Below are positions 29,669-37,976 of a stretch of DNA of 64,000 nucleotides, one piece after another. The DNA is from Nocardia exalbida NBRC 100660. Lineage in GTDB: Bacteria > Actinomycetota > Actinomycetes > Mycobacteriales > Mycobacteriaceae. The number at the start of each line of letters is the position of its first letter. The stretch's first letter is position 1. The position numbers and the translations under genes were made by a program. The DNA is taken from assembly GCF_000308575.1 (NCBI RefSeq), contig NZ_BAFZ01000025.1, positions 1 through 64,000 of the forward strand, in the 5' to 3' direction. Below the pieces are notes generated by a model. That model was given only the letters and a program-made list of their open reading frames with translations. It was not told the origin of the DNA and ran no database searches.

Positions 29669-30832
29669 GTGCGCGACATGGTGGAGATCGGCATGGGCCG
29701 GACCGCCCGGCGTACCTATGAGCTGGACGACGTCGACATCGTCCCCTCGCGCCGGACCCGCTCGTCGAAGCAGGTGTCGCTGTCCTGGCAGCTGGACGCC
29801 TACCGTTTCGAGATCCCGTTTCTCGCGCATCCCACCGACGCGCTGGTATCGCCGGAGTTCGCCATCGAGCTCGGCCGCCTCGGCGGGCTCGGCGTGATCA
29901 ACGGCGAGGGTCTGTGGGCGCGGCACGCCGATGTCGGTGCGAAGGTCGACCAGCTGCTCGAGCTGGTCGGCAAGGGCGGCTACGAGCGCGCCGTGGCGTT
30001 GCTGCAGGAACTGCACGCCGCGCCGATGCAGCCGGACCTGCTCGCCGCCGCGGTCGCGCAGGTCCGCGCCGCCGGTGTCACCGTGGCGGTGCGGGTGAGC
30101 CCGCAGAACGCGCGCACGCTCACCCCGGCGCTGCTGCAGGCGGGCATCGACCTGCTCGTGGTGCACGGCACGATCATCTCCGCCGAGCATGTCGGCGACG
30201 GTGAGCCGTTGAATCTGAAGACCTTCATCGCCGAGTTGGACGTGCCCGTGGTCGCGGGCGGCGTGAGCGATCACCGCACCGCGCTGCACCTGATGCGCAC
30301 CGGGGCGGCGGGTGTCATCGTCGGCTACGGCTCCTACCCCGGGGCGACGACCACCGGCGAGGTGCTGGGCATCGGCGTGCCGATGGCCACCGCGATCGCG
30401 GATGCCGCCGCCGCGCGCCGCGACTACCTGGACGAGACCGGCGGCCGCTACGTGCACGTCATCGCGGACGGCGACGTCGCCACCTCGGGGCAGCTGGCCA
30501 AGGCGATCGCGTGCGGCGCGGACGCCGCCATGCTCGGAGTTCCGCTCGCCGTGGCGGCGGAGGCGCCGGGCCGCGGCTGGTACTGGCCGTCGGCGGCCGC
30601 GCACCCTTCGGTTCCGCGCGGGTCGCTGCTGCACGTCGACGATCCGTGGGATCTCGGTGGCGAGCCGGTCGGTGACACGGTGCGCCCGAGCCTGGAGCGG
30701 GTGCTGTTCGGGCCGTCCGACGATCCGTTCGGATCGCTGAACCTCGTTGGCGGACTGCGTCGTTCGATGGCCAAGGCCGGTTACTCGGATCTGAAGGAAT
30801 TCCAGCGGGTCGGCCTCAGCGTGCGCGCCTGA
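29669..30832 (+). CDS. guaB3: GuaB3 family IMP dehydrogenase-related protein
   Basis: This 387-residue barrel protein is related to IMPDH but has no CBS domains (MVEIGMGRTARRTYELDDV; FLAHPTDALVSPEFAIELGRLGG; VVAGGVSDHRTALHLMRTGA; GRYVHVIADGDVATSGQLAK). The IMPDH active-site loop with Cys is missing: the segment is VHGTIISAEHV, with Thr/Ser. It matches actinobacterial GuaB3 (Rv3410c); a cyanobacterial GuaB3 has been reported to act as an NADPH-dependent GMP reductase, so a salvage role is likelier than IMP oxidation. The start is GTG at 29669 with AAGGAG. Inverted repeats frame the gene on both sides. Confidence 0.92.
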   Translation: MRDMVEIGMGRTARRTYELDDVDIVPSRRTRSSKQVSLSWQLDAYRFEIPFLAHPTDALVSPEFAIELGRLGGLGVINGEGLWARHADVGAKVDQLLELVGKGGYERAVALLQELHAAPMQPDLLAAAVAQVRAAGVTVAVRVSPQNARTLTPALLQAGIDLLVVHGTIISAEHVGDGEPLNLKTFIAELDVPVVAGGVSDHRTALHLMRTGAAGVIVGYGSYPGATTTGEVLGIGVPMATAIADAAAARRDYLDETGGRYVHVIADGDVATSGQLAKAIACGADAAMLGVPLAVAAEAPGRGWYWPSAAAHPSVPRGSLLHVDDPWDLGGEPVGDTVRPSLERVLFGPSDDPFGSLNLVGGLRRSMAKAGYSDLKEFQRVGLSVRA

Positions 30833-30845
30833 GCTCTGTTCGATG

Positions 30846-30993
30846 TGCAGCGCCTGCGGCGCTGCGTGTTCGCGGCCCCTCGATGGCTCGCGTTCCAGCG
30901 ATCGAGACTCGCGCCTTCGGCGCATGCGCTTCGACCGCTGGAACACGAACCGGGCCGCGAACGGCGCTCGTAAGACTCGCTTCTCCGGTGATC
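30846..30993 (-). repeat. Right arm of the inverted repeat flanking guaB3
   Basis: This is the inverted copy of 29499-29647. It starts 13 bases after the guaB3 stop with the same 8-bp GC hairpin (30847-30865) and the 30-base identical block (30846-30875); the 26-base block is at 30955-30980. Differences from the left copy are scattered substitutions with length conserved within a base or two. Confidence 0.9.
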
Positions 30994-31077
30994 ACGGAGG
31001 GGCCGGGAAGTCGGCCAGGGTTGGTCGCCGTGCCGTTTGCGCACTGCTCTCGTGAGATGCTCCTGTGTGGGCGGGGT

Positions 31078-31878
31078 TCACCGCACTCGCGTGGGTTTCG
31101 TTCGTGCGCGCAGGAATTGCTGGATCGCGTGGTTCACCGGCTCGGGGTGGGTCATCGTCACCGCCAGCCGGGCGTCCGCGATCTCGATGAACGTGGCGCC
31201 GGACAGACCGTGGGCCAGTTCCTGGGCGCGTTCGCGGTCCATACCGCTGTGGGTGGGGTGGATCACCAGAGCGGGACAAGCGATTTCGCGCAGGCGATCC
31301 AGCACCGAATCCCGGCTGAGCAGGCAGCCGGCCGCGACCTCGATGCCGCGACGGTCGCGCACCAGCCAGCGCTGGGTCCAGATCTGGCGGTACCACTCGT
31401 CGTCGCCGATCAGCCAGGAAGCCAGCTGGTGCACGGCCCGTTCGCGGGAGCCGTCGTCGTACCACTCTTCGAGGAATTTCTGGGTGGCGGTGGACTGCTG
31501 CGGGGTGGGGCCGTGCGCTTCGGTGCTGATCAGGATCAGCGCGGAGACGCGTTCCGGCGCGATCAAGGCGGTGCGCAGCGCGGTGAAGCCGCCCTGGGCG
31601 GTGCCGCCGATGACGGCCTGTTCGGCGCCGAGATGATCGAGGATGGTCAGCGCGTCGCGGGCCGCGGTCCAGTAGGTGAAGGGTAGGCCCTCGTCCCTGG
31701 TGCGGCCGTGGCCGCGGGCATCCCAGGAGACGATCCGGAACTCCGGTGCGAGCGCGGCCATTTGGGCGGCGAACATGGTGCGGTCCATGAAGAACTCGTG
31801 CGCCAGCAGTACCACCGGGCCGTCCCCGCCGCTGTCCTCGTAATGGATGTCGGCATCGATCGCGCGGGCGAAGGGCAC
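31078..31878 (-). CDS. Alpha/beta hydrolase-fold protein lacking the nucleophile serine
   Basis: This 266-residue protein begins VPFARAIDADIHYEDSGG. It has VVLLAHEFFMDRTMF (oxyanion region), SWDARGHGRT, an elbow VIGGTAQGGFTALR, the VIHPTHSGMD acid region, and a late DARLAVTMTHPE. In relatives the elbow reads GxSQGG; here the codon is GCC, Ala. The late His of the triad is not obvious either. It may be an inactive or repurposed hydrolase. The GTG start at 31878 is chosen from the domain start and lacks a clear ribosome site. It is divergent from guaA (119 bp). Confidence 0.8.
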   Translation of the reverse strand: MPFARAIDADIHYEDSGGDGPVVLLAHEFFMDRTMFAAQMAALAPEFRIVSWDARGHGRTRDEGLPFTYWTAARDALTILDHLGAEQAVIGGTAQGGFTALRTALIAPERVSALILISTEAHGPTPQQSTATQKFLEEWYDDGSRERAVHQLASWLIGDDEWYRQIWTQRWLVRDRRGIEVAAGCLLSRDSVLDRLREIACPALVIHPTHSGMDRERAQELAHGLSGATFIEIADARLAVTMTHPEPVNHAIQQFLRARTKPTRVR

Positions 31879-31997
31879 GAGCAGAAGGATAACCAGCCGG
31901 CCCGGCCACGGGTGACGATTCGGGCGGTCGGCTCGCCTCCCGCGCGAGGGCACTGTGCCGATGATTCGCTCGTTTCGCCGCTCACTAAACTGGGTGG

Positions 31998-33572
31998 GTG
32001 GCACAAACCCAGAGACCGGTCCTCGTCGTCGACTTCGGAGCACAGTACGCCCAGCTGATCGCGCGGCGGGTTCGCGAGTCGAGCGTGTTCTCGGAGGTGG
32101 TTCCGCATACCGCGACGGTGGAGGAGATCGCCGACAAGCAGCCGCTCGCGGTGATCCTCTCCGGCGGCCCGGCCAGCGTGTACGCCGAGGGCGCGCCGCA
32201 GCTGGACCCGCGGTTGTTCGAGCTGGGGCTGCCGGTCTTCGGCATCTGCTACGGCTTCCAGGCGATGGCCCAGGCACTCGGTGGCACGGTCGCGCACACC
32301 GGCACTCGCGAATACGGACGCACCGAACTCAACATCGATGGCGGTTTGCTGCACGGCGGCCTGCCCACCATTCAGCCGGTGTGGATGAGCCACGGCGACG
32401 CGGTCACCGATGCGCCGGAGGGCTTCGAGGTCACCGGCACCACCGCGGGCGCTCCGGTCGCCGCGTTCGAGGACCGCGCGCGCCGCCTGGCCGGTGTGCA
32501 GTACCACCCGGAGGTGCTGCATTCGCCGCACGGCCAGCAGGTACTGAGCCGGTTCCTGCACGAGCTCGCCGGCATCCCCTCCACCTGGACTCCGGCGAAC
32601 ATCGCCGACTCGCTGGTCGCCTCGGTGCGCGAGCAGATCGGTGACCGGCACGCGATCTGCGGGTTGTCCGGCGGGGTGGACAGCGCCGTCGCCGCCGCCC
32701 TGGTGCAGCGCGCCATCGGCGACCGGCTGACCTGCGTGTTCGTCGACCACGGTCTGTTGCGCGCGGGGGAGCGCGAGCAGGTGCAGCAGGATTTCGTCGC
32801 CGCGACCGGCGCCAAGCTGGTGACCGTCGACGCGGTCGACAAATTCCTCGGCGAGTTGAAGGGCGTGACCGATCCCGAGGAGAAGCGCAAGACCATCGGC
32901 CGGGAGTTCATCCGGTCCTTCGAGGACGCGGTGGGCGAGGCGGTGCTCGAGCAGGGCGAGGCCGACGGCGCGACGCCGAAGGTCGAGTTCCTGGTGCAGG
33001 GCACGCTCTACCCGGACGTCGTGGAGTCCGGCGGCGGCACCGGCACCGCGAACATCAAAAGCCATCACAATGTCGGCGGCCTGCCCGACGACCTGGAGTT
33101 CGAACTCGTCGAACCGCTGCGGTTGCTGTTCAAGGACGAGGTGCGCGCGGTCGGCCGCGAACTCGGGCTGCCGGAGGAAATCGTGGCCCGTCAACCCTTC
33201 CCCGGGCCCGGTCTCGCCATCCGGATCGTCGGTGAGGTCACCGCGGATCGGCTGGAGACGCTGCGCCAGGCCGATGCCATCGCCCGCGAGGAATTGACCG
33301 CGGCCGGTCTGGACGGACAGATCTGGCAGTGCCCGGTCGTGCTGCTCGCGGATGTCCGCAGCGTCGGCGTCCAGGGTGACGGCCGCACCTACGGTCACCC
33401 GATCGTGCTGCGCCCCGTCTCCAGCGAGGACGCCATGACCGCCGACTGGACCCGGCTGCCCTACGAGGTGCTCGAACGCATCTCCACCCGGATCACCAAC
33501 GAGGTGCCGGAGGTCAACCGCGTGGTCCTGGACGTGACCAGCAAGCCGCCGGGCACCATCGAGTGGGAGTGA
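31998..33572 (+). CDS. guaA: GMP synthase (glutamine-hydrolysing)
   Basis: GuaA converts XMP to GMP. The protein has 524 residues. The class I glutaminase domain (about 1-195) shows [31 protein letters not shown] (Cys nucleophile) and VQYHPEV (His). The ATP-pyrophosphatase domain has the PP-loop [12 protein letters not shown] and FVDHGLLR. The dimer domain has [13 protein letters not shown] and ends KPPGTIEWE. The start is GTG at 31998. It completes the guaB-guaB3-guaA set. Confidence 0.97.
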   Translation: MAQTQRPVLVVDFGAQYAQLIARRVRESSVFSEVVPHTATVEEIADKQPLAVILSGGPASVYAEGAPQLDPRLFELGLPVFGICYGFQAMAQALGGTVAHTGTREYGRTELNIDGGLLHGGLPTIQPVWMSHGDAVTDAPEGFEVTGTTAGAPVAAFEDRARRLAGVQYHPEVLHSPHGQQVLSRFLHELAGIPSTWTPANIADSLVASVREQIGDRHAICGLSGGVDSAVAAALVQRAIGDRLTCVFVDHGLLRAGEREQVQQDFVAATGAKLVTVDAVDKFLGELKGVTDPEEKRKTIGREFIRSFEDAVGEAVLEQGEADGATPKVEFLVQGTLYPDVVESGGGTGTANIKSHHNVGGLPDDLEFELVEPLRLLFKDEVRAVGRELGLPEEIVARQPFPGPGLAIRIVGEVTADRLETLRQADAIAREELTAAGLDGQIWQCPVVLLADVRSVGVQGDGRTYGHPIVLRPVSSEDAMTADWTRLPYEVLERISTRITNEVPEVNRVVLDVTSKPPGTIEWE

Positions 33573-33620
33573 TCTCCGGGCTGTCCACCCGGCGGTAGCC
33601 GCTCGCCGGCACCGAGGAGG

Positions 33621-33755
33621 TCAGCGGGGGCGGTGGAAGGCGCTGTGCAGAATCAGGTGCCCCAGCAGCGCACCGTTGGCGCTGCCTGGGCGGGGATCCG
33701 GCGGTGTGGTCCGCGCGGTGGGACGCGCCGGATCGGTGGGTTCGTCGGGGTTCAT
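33621..33755 (-). CDS. Small hypothetical protein, 44 residues
   Basis: The ATG at 33755 has a strong ribosome site (AGGAGA, six bases away). The peptide is MNPDEPTDPARPTARTTPPD then PRPGSANGALLGHLILHSAFHRPR: a Pro/Thr-rich, disordered start and a short possibly amphipathic helix. It is not recognised. It is upstream of nothing on its strand within the window except the convergent end of guaA, and 95 bp downstream of the 70-residue membrane protein gene, so it may be the tail of that operon. Confidence 0.5.
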   Translation of the reverse strand: MNPDEPTDPARPTARTTPPDPRPGSANGALLGHLILHSAFHRPR

Positions 33756-33850
33756 TCGATTCTCCTGTCGTGCGACAACGAGGGGGTCCGGCCCGGATGA
33801 TCGCTGGGGATGAACGGGGCACGGCCCGTCCGGTTGGACGGGCCGCGCGG

Positions 33851-34063
33851 TCATTTGCGGGGAGAGATCACCAGCAGGATGCCGATGACGATCGCGGCGA
33901 TCACGACGATCCAGCCGATCGGGATCATGCTGGCCGCGGGCCAGGACGCCGGGCCGACGAATGCCCACACGCTGATCGCGATGGACAGCAAACCCGCGAT
34001 GAGCAGCGAGGCGGCGGGGCCGCGGCGGGAATCGGTCGTCTTTTCGCGCTCGGTCTCAGCCAC
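33851..34063 (-). CDS. Small two-helix membrane protein
   Basis: This 70-residue protein has a charged N-terminus (MAETEREKTTDSRRG) and two hydrophobic segments (about 18-38 and 46-65), ending ISPRK. Its start overlaps the end of the PspC/LiaF-like gene by 8 bp, so the two are translationally coupled. It is likely an accessory of that envelope-stress protein. The family is not recognised. Confidence 0.75.
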   Translation of the reverse strand: MAETEREKTTDSRRGPAASLLIAGLLSIAISVWAFVGPASWPAASMIPIGWIVVIAAIVIGILLVISPRK

Positions 34064-35648
34064 GTCGCACCTCCACGTTTCCGGCGCGGACGTCGACGTT
34101 CAGTTCGAGCACCGGCGCGCCGAGAGTATTCGGACCGCTGATGCCGTCGGTGCAGAGGGCCTCGGCCATGGTCGCTGCGCAGTGGGTGCGGACGGTCATG
34201 TCCGCCGGAAGCAGGACGCGGGCTTCGCCCATCCGCACGTCGACGTCCACGGTGCGGTTCTCGGTCAGTTTCACCGACCGCAGATCAAGCGTGCCCGAGC
34301 CCATGGTCACCTGGTAGTTCGAGGCCAGTTCCGCGACGGATGCGGGCGCCCAGGTGTGGTTGCCCATCGCGGCCTGATCGAACTCGACCGGACCGACGGC
34401 GGAGGCGAGCAGCACGAATCCCGCGAGCGGCGCGGTGAGCACGAGCAACCCGTAACCGCGTCGTAGGAACGCGCCGAGCACCAGGCCCAGACCGATCACG
34501 GCCAGCGCCGCGGCGGCGATCCGGCCGGGCGTCATCCATTCCACGCCCGAGGCGGCCGCCGCACCCGCGCCCGCCGCCGCCAGGATGGCCAGGCCGAGCA
34601 CCACCGGCGTCAGGCGCGAGCGCGGACGCTTCTGCGGCGGAGCGACGACCGTGCGGCCCGGGGCGGGGTCGGGGAGGTCCCAGGCGAGTGGGGCGACGCC
34701 GAGCGGGTCCCAGGAGGGTGGGGTCGGGCCGCCGATGATCGCGGGGTGAGCGGCGGCGGGGCGGGGCGTCGGAAGCTCGGTCTTGTCGCCGACCGAGGGC
34801 ATAGGACCGACATGGCCGATGGCAGCCGGATCCGATTCGGCTCGGTCGCCGACGGCCGCGTCCGATTCGGTTCGCTCGCCCGTGGACGACCCCGGTCCGG
34901 CATCGGTGGCCCCTCCGGTGGGCGGCGCCGCCGGCTTGTCCAGCACCACGGTCGCGGGGTCGGCGGCTTGCTCCTCGGTGGCGGGCTTGTGCAGCGGGAC
35001 CGTTGCCGCATCGCCATTCGCGGCGGGCACGGGCGTCTCGGGGACGTATGTCTCCGGCAGCTTGGTGTACGGCGTGTACACCGAGGTCGGCGGCACGTAC
35101 AGGTCACCGACGGTCCGGGTCGCCCCCTGCGGGAAGACCGCGCCAGGGTAGCCGGTGGCGGTGATCCCGCCGTCCGGGGCGAATCCGCCGAACGCCTCGG
35201 TGGTTCCCGGTGGCGGGTTGGGTGTGCGCAGATGCAGCATCCACCACCCGGCCAGCATCAGCGCGAGGCTGATCAGGCCGGATCCGCCGAGACCGACACC
35301 GACCGGGCCCATCGTGCTGACCGCGATGGCCAGCGCCACGATCAGCACGATGGTCTTGGTCTGCGACTGCGAGCTGTGGCCCTTGCCGACCAGCGATTCG
35401 GCCGCGGACGCCGGGTCGCCCGCCGCGCTCAGCAGCAGCCAGGCCAGCAGGTAGAGCACCAGGCCCGCGCCGCCGAAGATCGTCGAGACGACGAACGCGA
35501 CGCGAACCAGCACCGGATCGATCTCGTAGCGCCGCGCGAACCCCGCCGCGACGCCCGCGATAGGCCCCTGTCGCGGCAATCGGACCGGCCGGGTCTGCCA
35601 TATCTGCTGGACCTGGTCGCCGAAGCTCGTTTTCGTCATGTCTCCCAT
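34056..35648 (-). CDS. PspC-domain membrane protein with LiaF-like C-terminus
   Basis: This 530-residue protein starts with a PspC domain (about 20-75; RLPRQGPIAGVAAGFARRYEIDPVLVRVAFVV). Two more membrane segments follow (100-140), then a long Pro/Thr/Ala-rich region (150-360), three membrane segments (about 365-440), and a C-terminal beta-rich part (NYQVTMGSGTLDLRSVKL, VDVDVRMGEARVLLPAD) resembling the LiaF/DUF2154 domain that restrains a LiaS-type kinase. A PspC-histidine kinase is encoded divergently at 35858, its likely partner. The ATG at 35648 is used; an ATG at 35639 is possible. Confidence 0.85.
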   Translation of the reverse strand: MGDMTKTSFGDQVQQIWQTRPVRLPRQGPIAGVAAGFARRYEIDPVLVRVAFVVSTIFGGAGLVLYLLAWLLLSAAGDPASAAESLVGKGHSSQSQTKTIVLIVALAIAVSTMGPVGVGLGGSGLISLALMLAGWWMLHLRTPNPPPGTTEAFGGFAPDGGITATGYPGAVFPQGATRTVGDLYVPPTSVYTPYTKLPETYVPETPVPAANGDAATVPLHKPATEEQAADPATVVLDKPAAPPTGGATDAGPGSSTGERTESDAAVGDRAESDPAAIGHVGPMPSVGDKTELPTPRPAAAHPAIIGGPTPPSWDPLGVAPLAWDLPDPAPGRTVVAPPQKRPRSRLTPVVLGLAILAAAGAGAAAASGVEWMTPGRIAAAALAVIGLGLVLGAFLRRGYGLLVLTAPLAGFVLLASAVGPVEFDQAAMGNHTWAPASVAELASNYQVTMGSGTLDLRSVKLTENRTVDVDVRMGEARVLLPADMTVRTHCAATMAEALCTDGISGPNTLGAPVLELNVDVRAGNVEVRRG

Positions 35649-35857
35649 GGTGTGCCGACCCGCGGAATCGGCGCATCGGGGGGAACCCTGAAAAACGGCC
35701 TGAACACTTTGGACCGATCCACTGATGGAGCAATTGTTCAGCTATGCCGAGTTTCGCTGATCCGGCCGCTTCTGCGCTGGTCGGCGCGGGTGTCGCCGCT
35801 CGAGATCAGGGTGAATCCGGATGGCTGGCAGCTGCGTTGTCGGGCAGTATCGAAGAC

Positions 35858-37186
35858 ATGTACCCGTCTGTTCCCGCGTTCGACACTCGGGGGTTCGACG
35901 CTGCGCGCGGACTGGGCTCCGCGCCCGCGCCGGTCCCCGGGCCGCCGCAGGCGCGGATGTTCCGCCGCTCGGGTGGCCGGGTCGTCGGCGGCGTGGCGGG
36001 CGGTCTGGCCGACCATCTGGGCGTCGACGTGTTCAAGGTGCGGATGGCGTTCGTGCTGCTGTGCGCGCTGGCCGGGGCGGGCATCGCCGCATACGGGCTG
36101 CTGTGGATCTTCACGCCCGGTGGGTCGGACCAGGCGAAACCTTCCGGTGCCGAGCGGCGGCAGGCGATCGGGCTGGCCATGCTCGGGCTCGGGCTCGCGG
36201 TCGCGGTGTCATGGGTGTTCAGCGGGACGGCGGCGAAGGTGATCGCGCCGATCATCGTGGTGGCGGTCGGCGCGGCGCTGGTGTGGCGGGAGTACGACGT
36301 GGACGGGCCGCGTTCGCTGCTCGGGCTGCCCGCACGGCCCTCGGTCATCACCTGGTCCCGGATCGTCGCCGGTGCGACGCTGATCGTGGCGGGCCTCGGG
36401 GTGGTGGTGCTTGCGCGGATCGATCTCAGTTCGCTCGGCTCGGCGCTGCTCGCGGTGGCGGTCACGCTGGTCGGCGCCGGACTGCTGACGGTTCCGCTGT
36501 GGCTGCGCATGATGCGCGCGCTGAACGCCGAGCGCGCCGCCCGCATCCGCAACGAGGAACGCGAGGAGATCGCCTCGCATCTGCACGATTCCGTCCTCCA
36601 GACGCTCGCGCTCATCCAGCGCCAGGCCGACGACCCGCAGGAGGTGCTGCGGCTGGCCCGCAGCCAGGAGCGGGAACTGCGGAAATGGTTGTTCGAGGAT
36701 TCCGGTCCCGCGCAGTCGAGCTTGGCCGCGGCCCTGCGGACCATCGCGGGCGAGGTGGAGGACCAGCACGGCGTGAAGGTGGCGCCGGTGACCGTCGGCG
36801 ATGTGTCGATGGACATCGACGGTTCCGGATCCGGTCTGCCGAAGGAGCACTTCACCGCGCTGCTCGGCGCGAGCAGGGAAGCGCTGGTCAATGCCGCGAA
36901 GCACGCGGGCGTCCCGGAGATCGATCTGTTCGCCGAGGTCGAGCCGCATCAGGTGAGCGTCTTCGTGCGTGACCGCGGCTCCGGCTTCGACCTCGCGTCC
37001 GTGCCGGAGGATCGCCGGGGCCTGGCCAAATCAATTCGCGGCCGGATCGAGCGTCGCGGCGGTCAGGTGGACATCCTGTCGAGGCCGGGCCGTGGCACCG
37101 AGGTACGGATCATCATGCCGCGCACCGATTCCGGCTGCCCCGCCCACGATGAAGAGCCCACCCCCGCCGCGGGGGTCGTCCGCTAG
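35858..37186 (+). CDS. PspC-domain sensor histidine kinase (MacS/LiaS-like)
   Basis: This 442-residue protein has a PspC domain (about 35-90; MFRRSGGRVVGGVAGGLADHLG), several membrane helices (about 63-88, 103-122, 128-143, 168-216), a HisKA_3 dimerisation helix with phosphoacceptor H243 in ASHLHDSVLQTL, and a HATPase_c domain (EALVNAAKHA, DRGSGFD, GRGTEVRI). This fold is like MacS of Streptomyces, which senses envelope stress. The response regulator lies 115 bp downstream. The ATG at 35858 places the PspC domain near the N-terminus; the frame is open back to 35744. Confidence 0.88.
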   Translation: MYPSVPAFDTRGFDAARGLGSAPAPVPGPPQARMFRRSGGRVVGGVAGGLADHLGVDVFKVRMAFVLLCALAGAGIAAYGLLWIFTPGGSDQAKPSGAERRQAIGLAMLGLGLAVAVSWVFSGTAAKVIAPIIVVAVGAALVWREYDVDGPRSLLGLPARPSVITWSRIVAGATLIVAGLGVVVLARIDLSSLGSALLAVAVTLVGAGLLTVPLWLRMMRALNAERAARIRNEEREEIASHLHDSVLQTLALIQRQADDPQEVLRLARSQERELRKWLFEDSGPAQSSLAAALRTIAGEVEDQHGVKVAPVTVGDVSMDIDGSGSGLPKEHFTALLGASREALVNAAKHAGVPEIDLFAEVEPHQVSVFVRDRGSGFDLASVPEDRRGLAKSIRGRIERRGGQVDILSRPGRGTEVRIIMPRTDSGCPAHDEEPTPAAGVVR

Positions 37187-37301
37187 TCGGCCATTTCCCG
37201 CGGACCCGCGGGGTCCGCACAGCTGCCGTGGAGTGCGCGAGGAGCGCGCGGGGGAGGAGTGTGGTACCGGTTGGGGGTCAAGGGTCGGTTAGGAGAAGTA
37301 G

Positions 37302-37943
37302 GTGGCCGTGCGGGTCTTTCTCGTCGATGATCACGCCGTTTTCCGGTCGGGTGTGCGTGCGGAGTTGAGCCGGGAGGCGGACATGGAGGTGGTCGGGGAG
37401 GCCGGTGGGGTGGCGGAGGCGGTGGCCGGGATCAACGCCGAGCGCCCGGACGTCGTCCTGCTCGACGTGCACATGCCCGACGGCGGCGGGGTGGCGGTGC
37501 TGGCCGGCATCGAGCCGGGGCCGGTGTGCCTGGCGCTGAGCGTGTCCGATGCGGCGGAGGACGTGATCGCGGTGATCCGGGCGGGGGCCAGAGGGTATGT
37601 GACGAAGACGATTTCGGGATCCGAGCTGGCCGACGGCATCCGCCGGGTGGCGGGCGGCGATGCGGTCTTCAGCCCGCGCCTGGCAGGCTTCGTGCTGGAC
37701 TCGTTCACCGGAAGGTCCCCGGTACCCGAACCACCCCTGGATCCCGAACTCGACTCGCTGACCCCGCGCGAGTTGGAGGTGTTGCGCCTGCTCGCGCGCG
37801 GCTACACCTACCGTGAGATCGCCGAATCCCTGTTCATCTCCGTCAAAACCGTGGAGACGCACGCCTCCAACGTGCTGCGCAAGACCCAGCAGTCCAACCG
37901 CAACGCCCTGACCCGCTGGGCCCACCGCCGCCGCATCGACTGA
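37302..37943 (+). CDS. LuxR/NarL-type response regulator
   Basis: This 213-residue protein has a receiver domain (about 1-120) with acidic pocket VDDH, phosphoacceptor D55 in LLDVHMPDGG and K in GYVTKT. The C-terminal LuxR-type helix-turn-helix (about 145-205) shows LTPRELEVLRLLARGYTYRE (split) and SVKTVETHASNVLRK. The start is GTG at 37302 with AGGAGAAG. It is the cognate partner of the PspC kinase upstream and probably controls the divergent PspC/LiaF operon. Confidence 0.93.
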   Translation: MAVRVFLVDDHAVFRSGVRAELSREADMEVVGEAGGVAEAVAGINAERPDVVLLDVHMPDGGGVAVLAGIEPGPVCLALSVSDAAEDVIAVIRAGARGYVTKTISGSELADGIRRVAGGDAVFSPRLAGFVLDSFTGRSPVPEPPLDPELDSLTPRELEVLRLLARGYTYREIAESLFISVKTVETHASNVLRKTQQSNRNALTRWAHRRRID

Positions 37944-37976
37944 CGGCCGCGCGCCTGCCGGTGCGGTGCGGCGACG

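Noticed and set aside
29434..29721. Small ORF coding SYERRSR...QRRRRC before guaB3, with a matching ORF at 30781-31044
   Set aside because: Both come from the inverted repeat element. The similarity is explained by the DNA repeat, and neither has a convincing ribosome site, so I treat them as non-coding.
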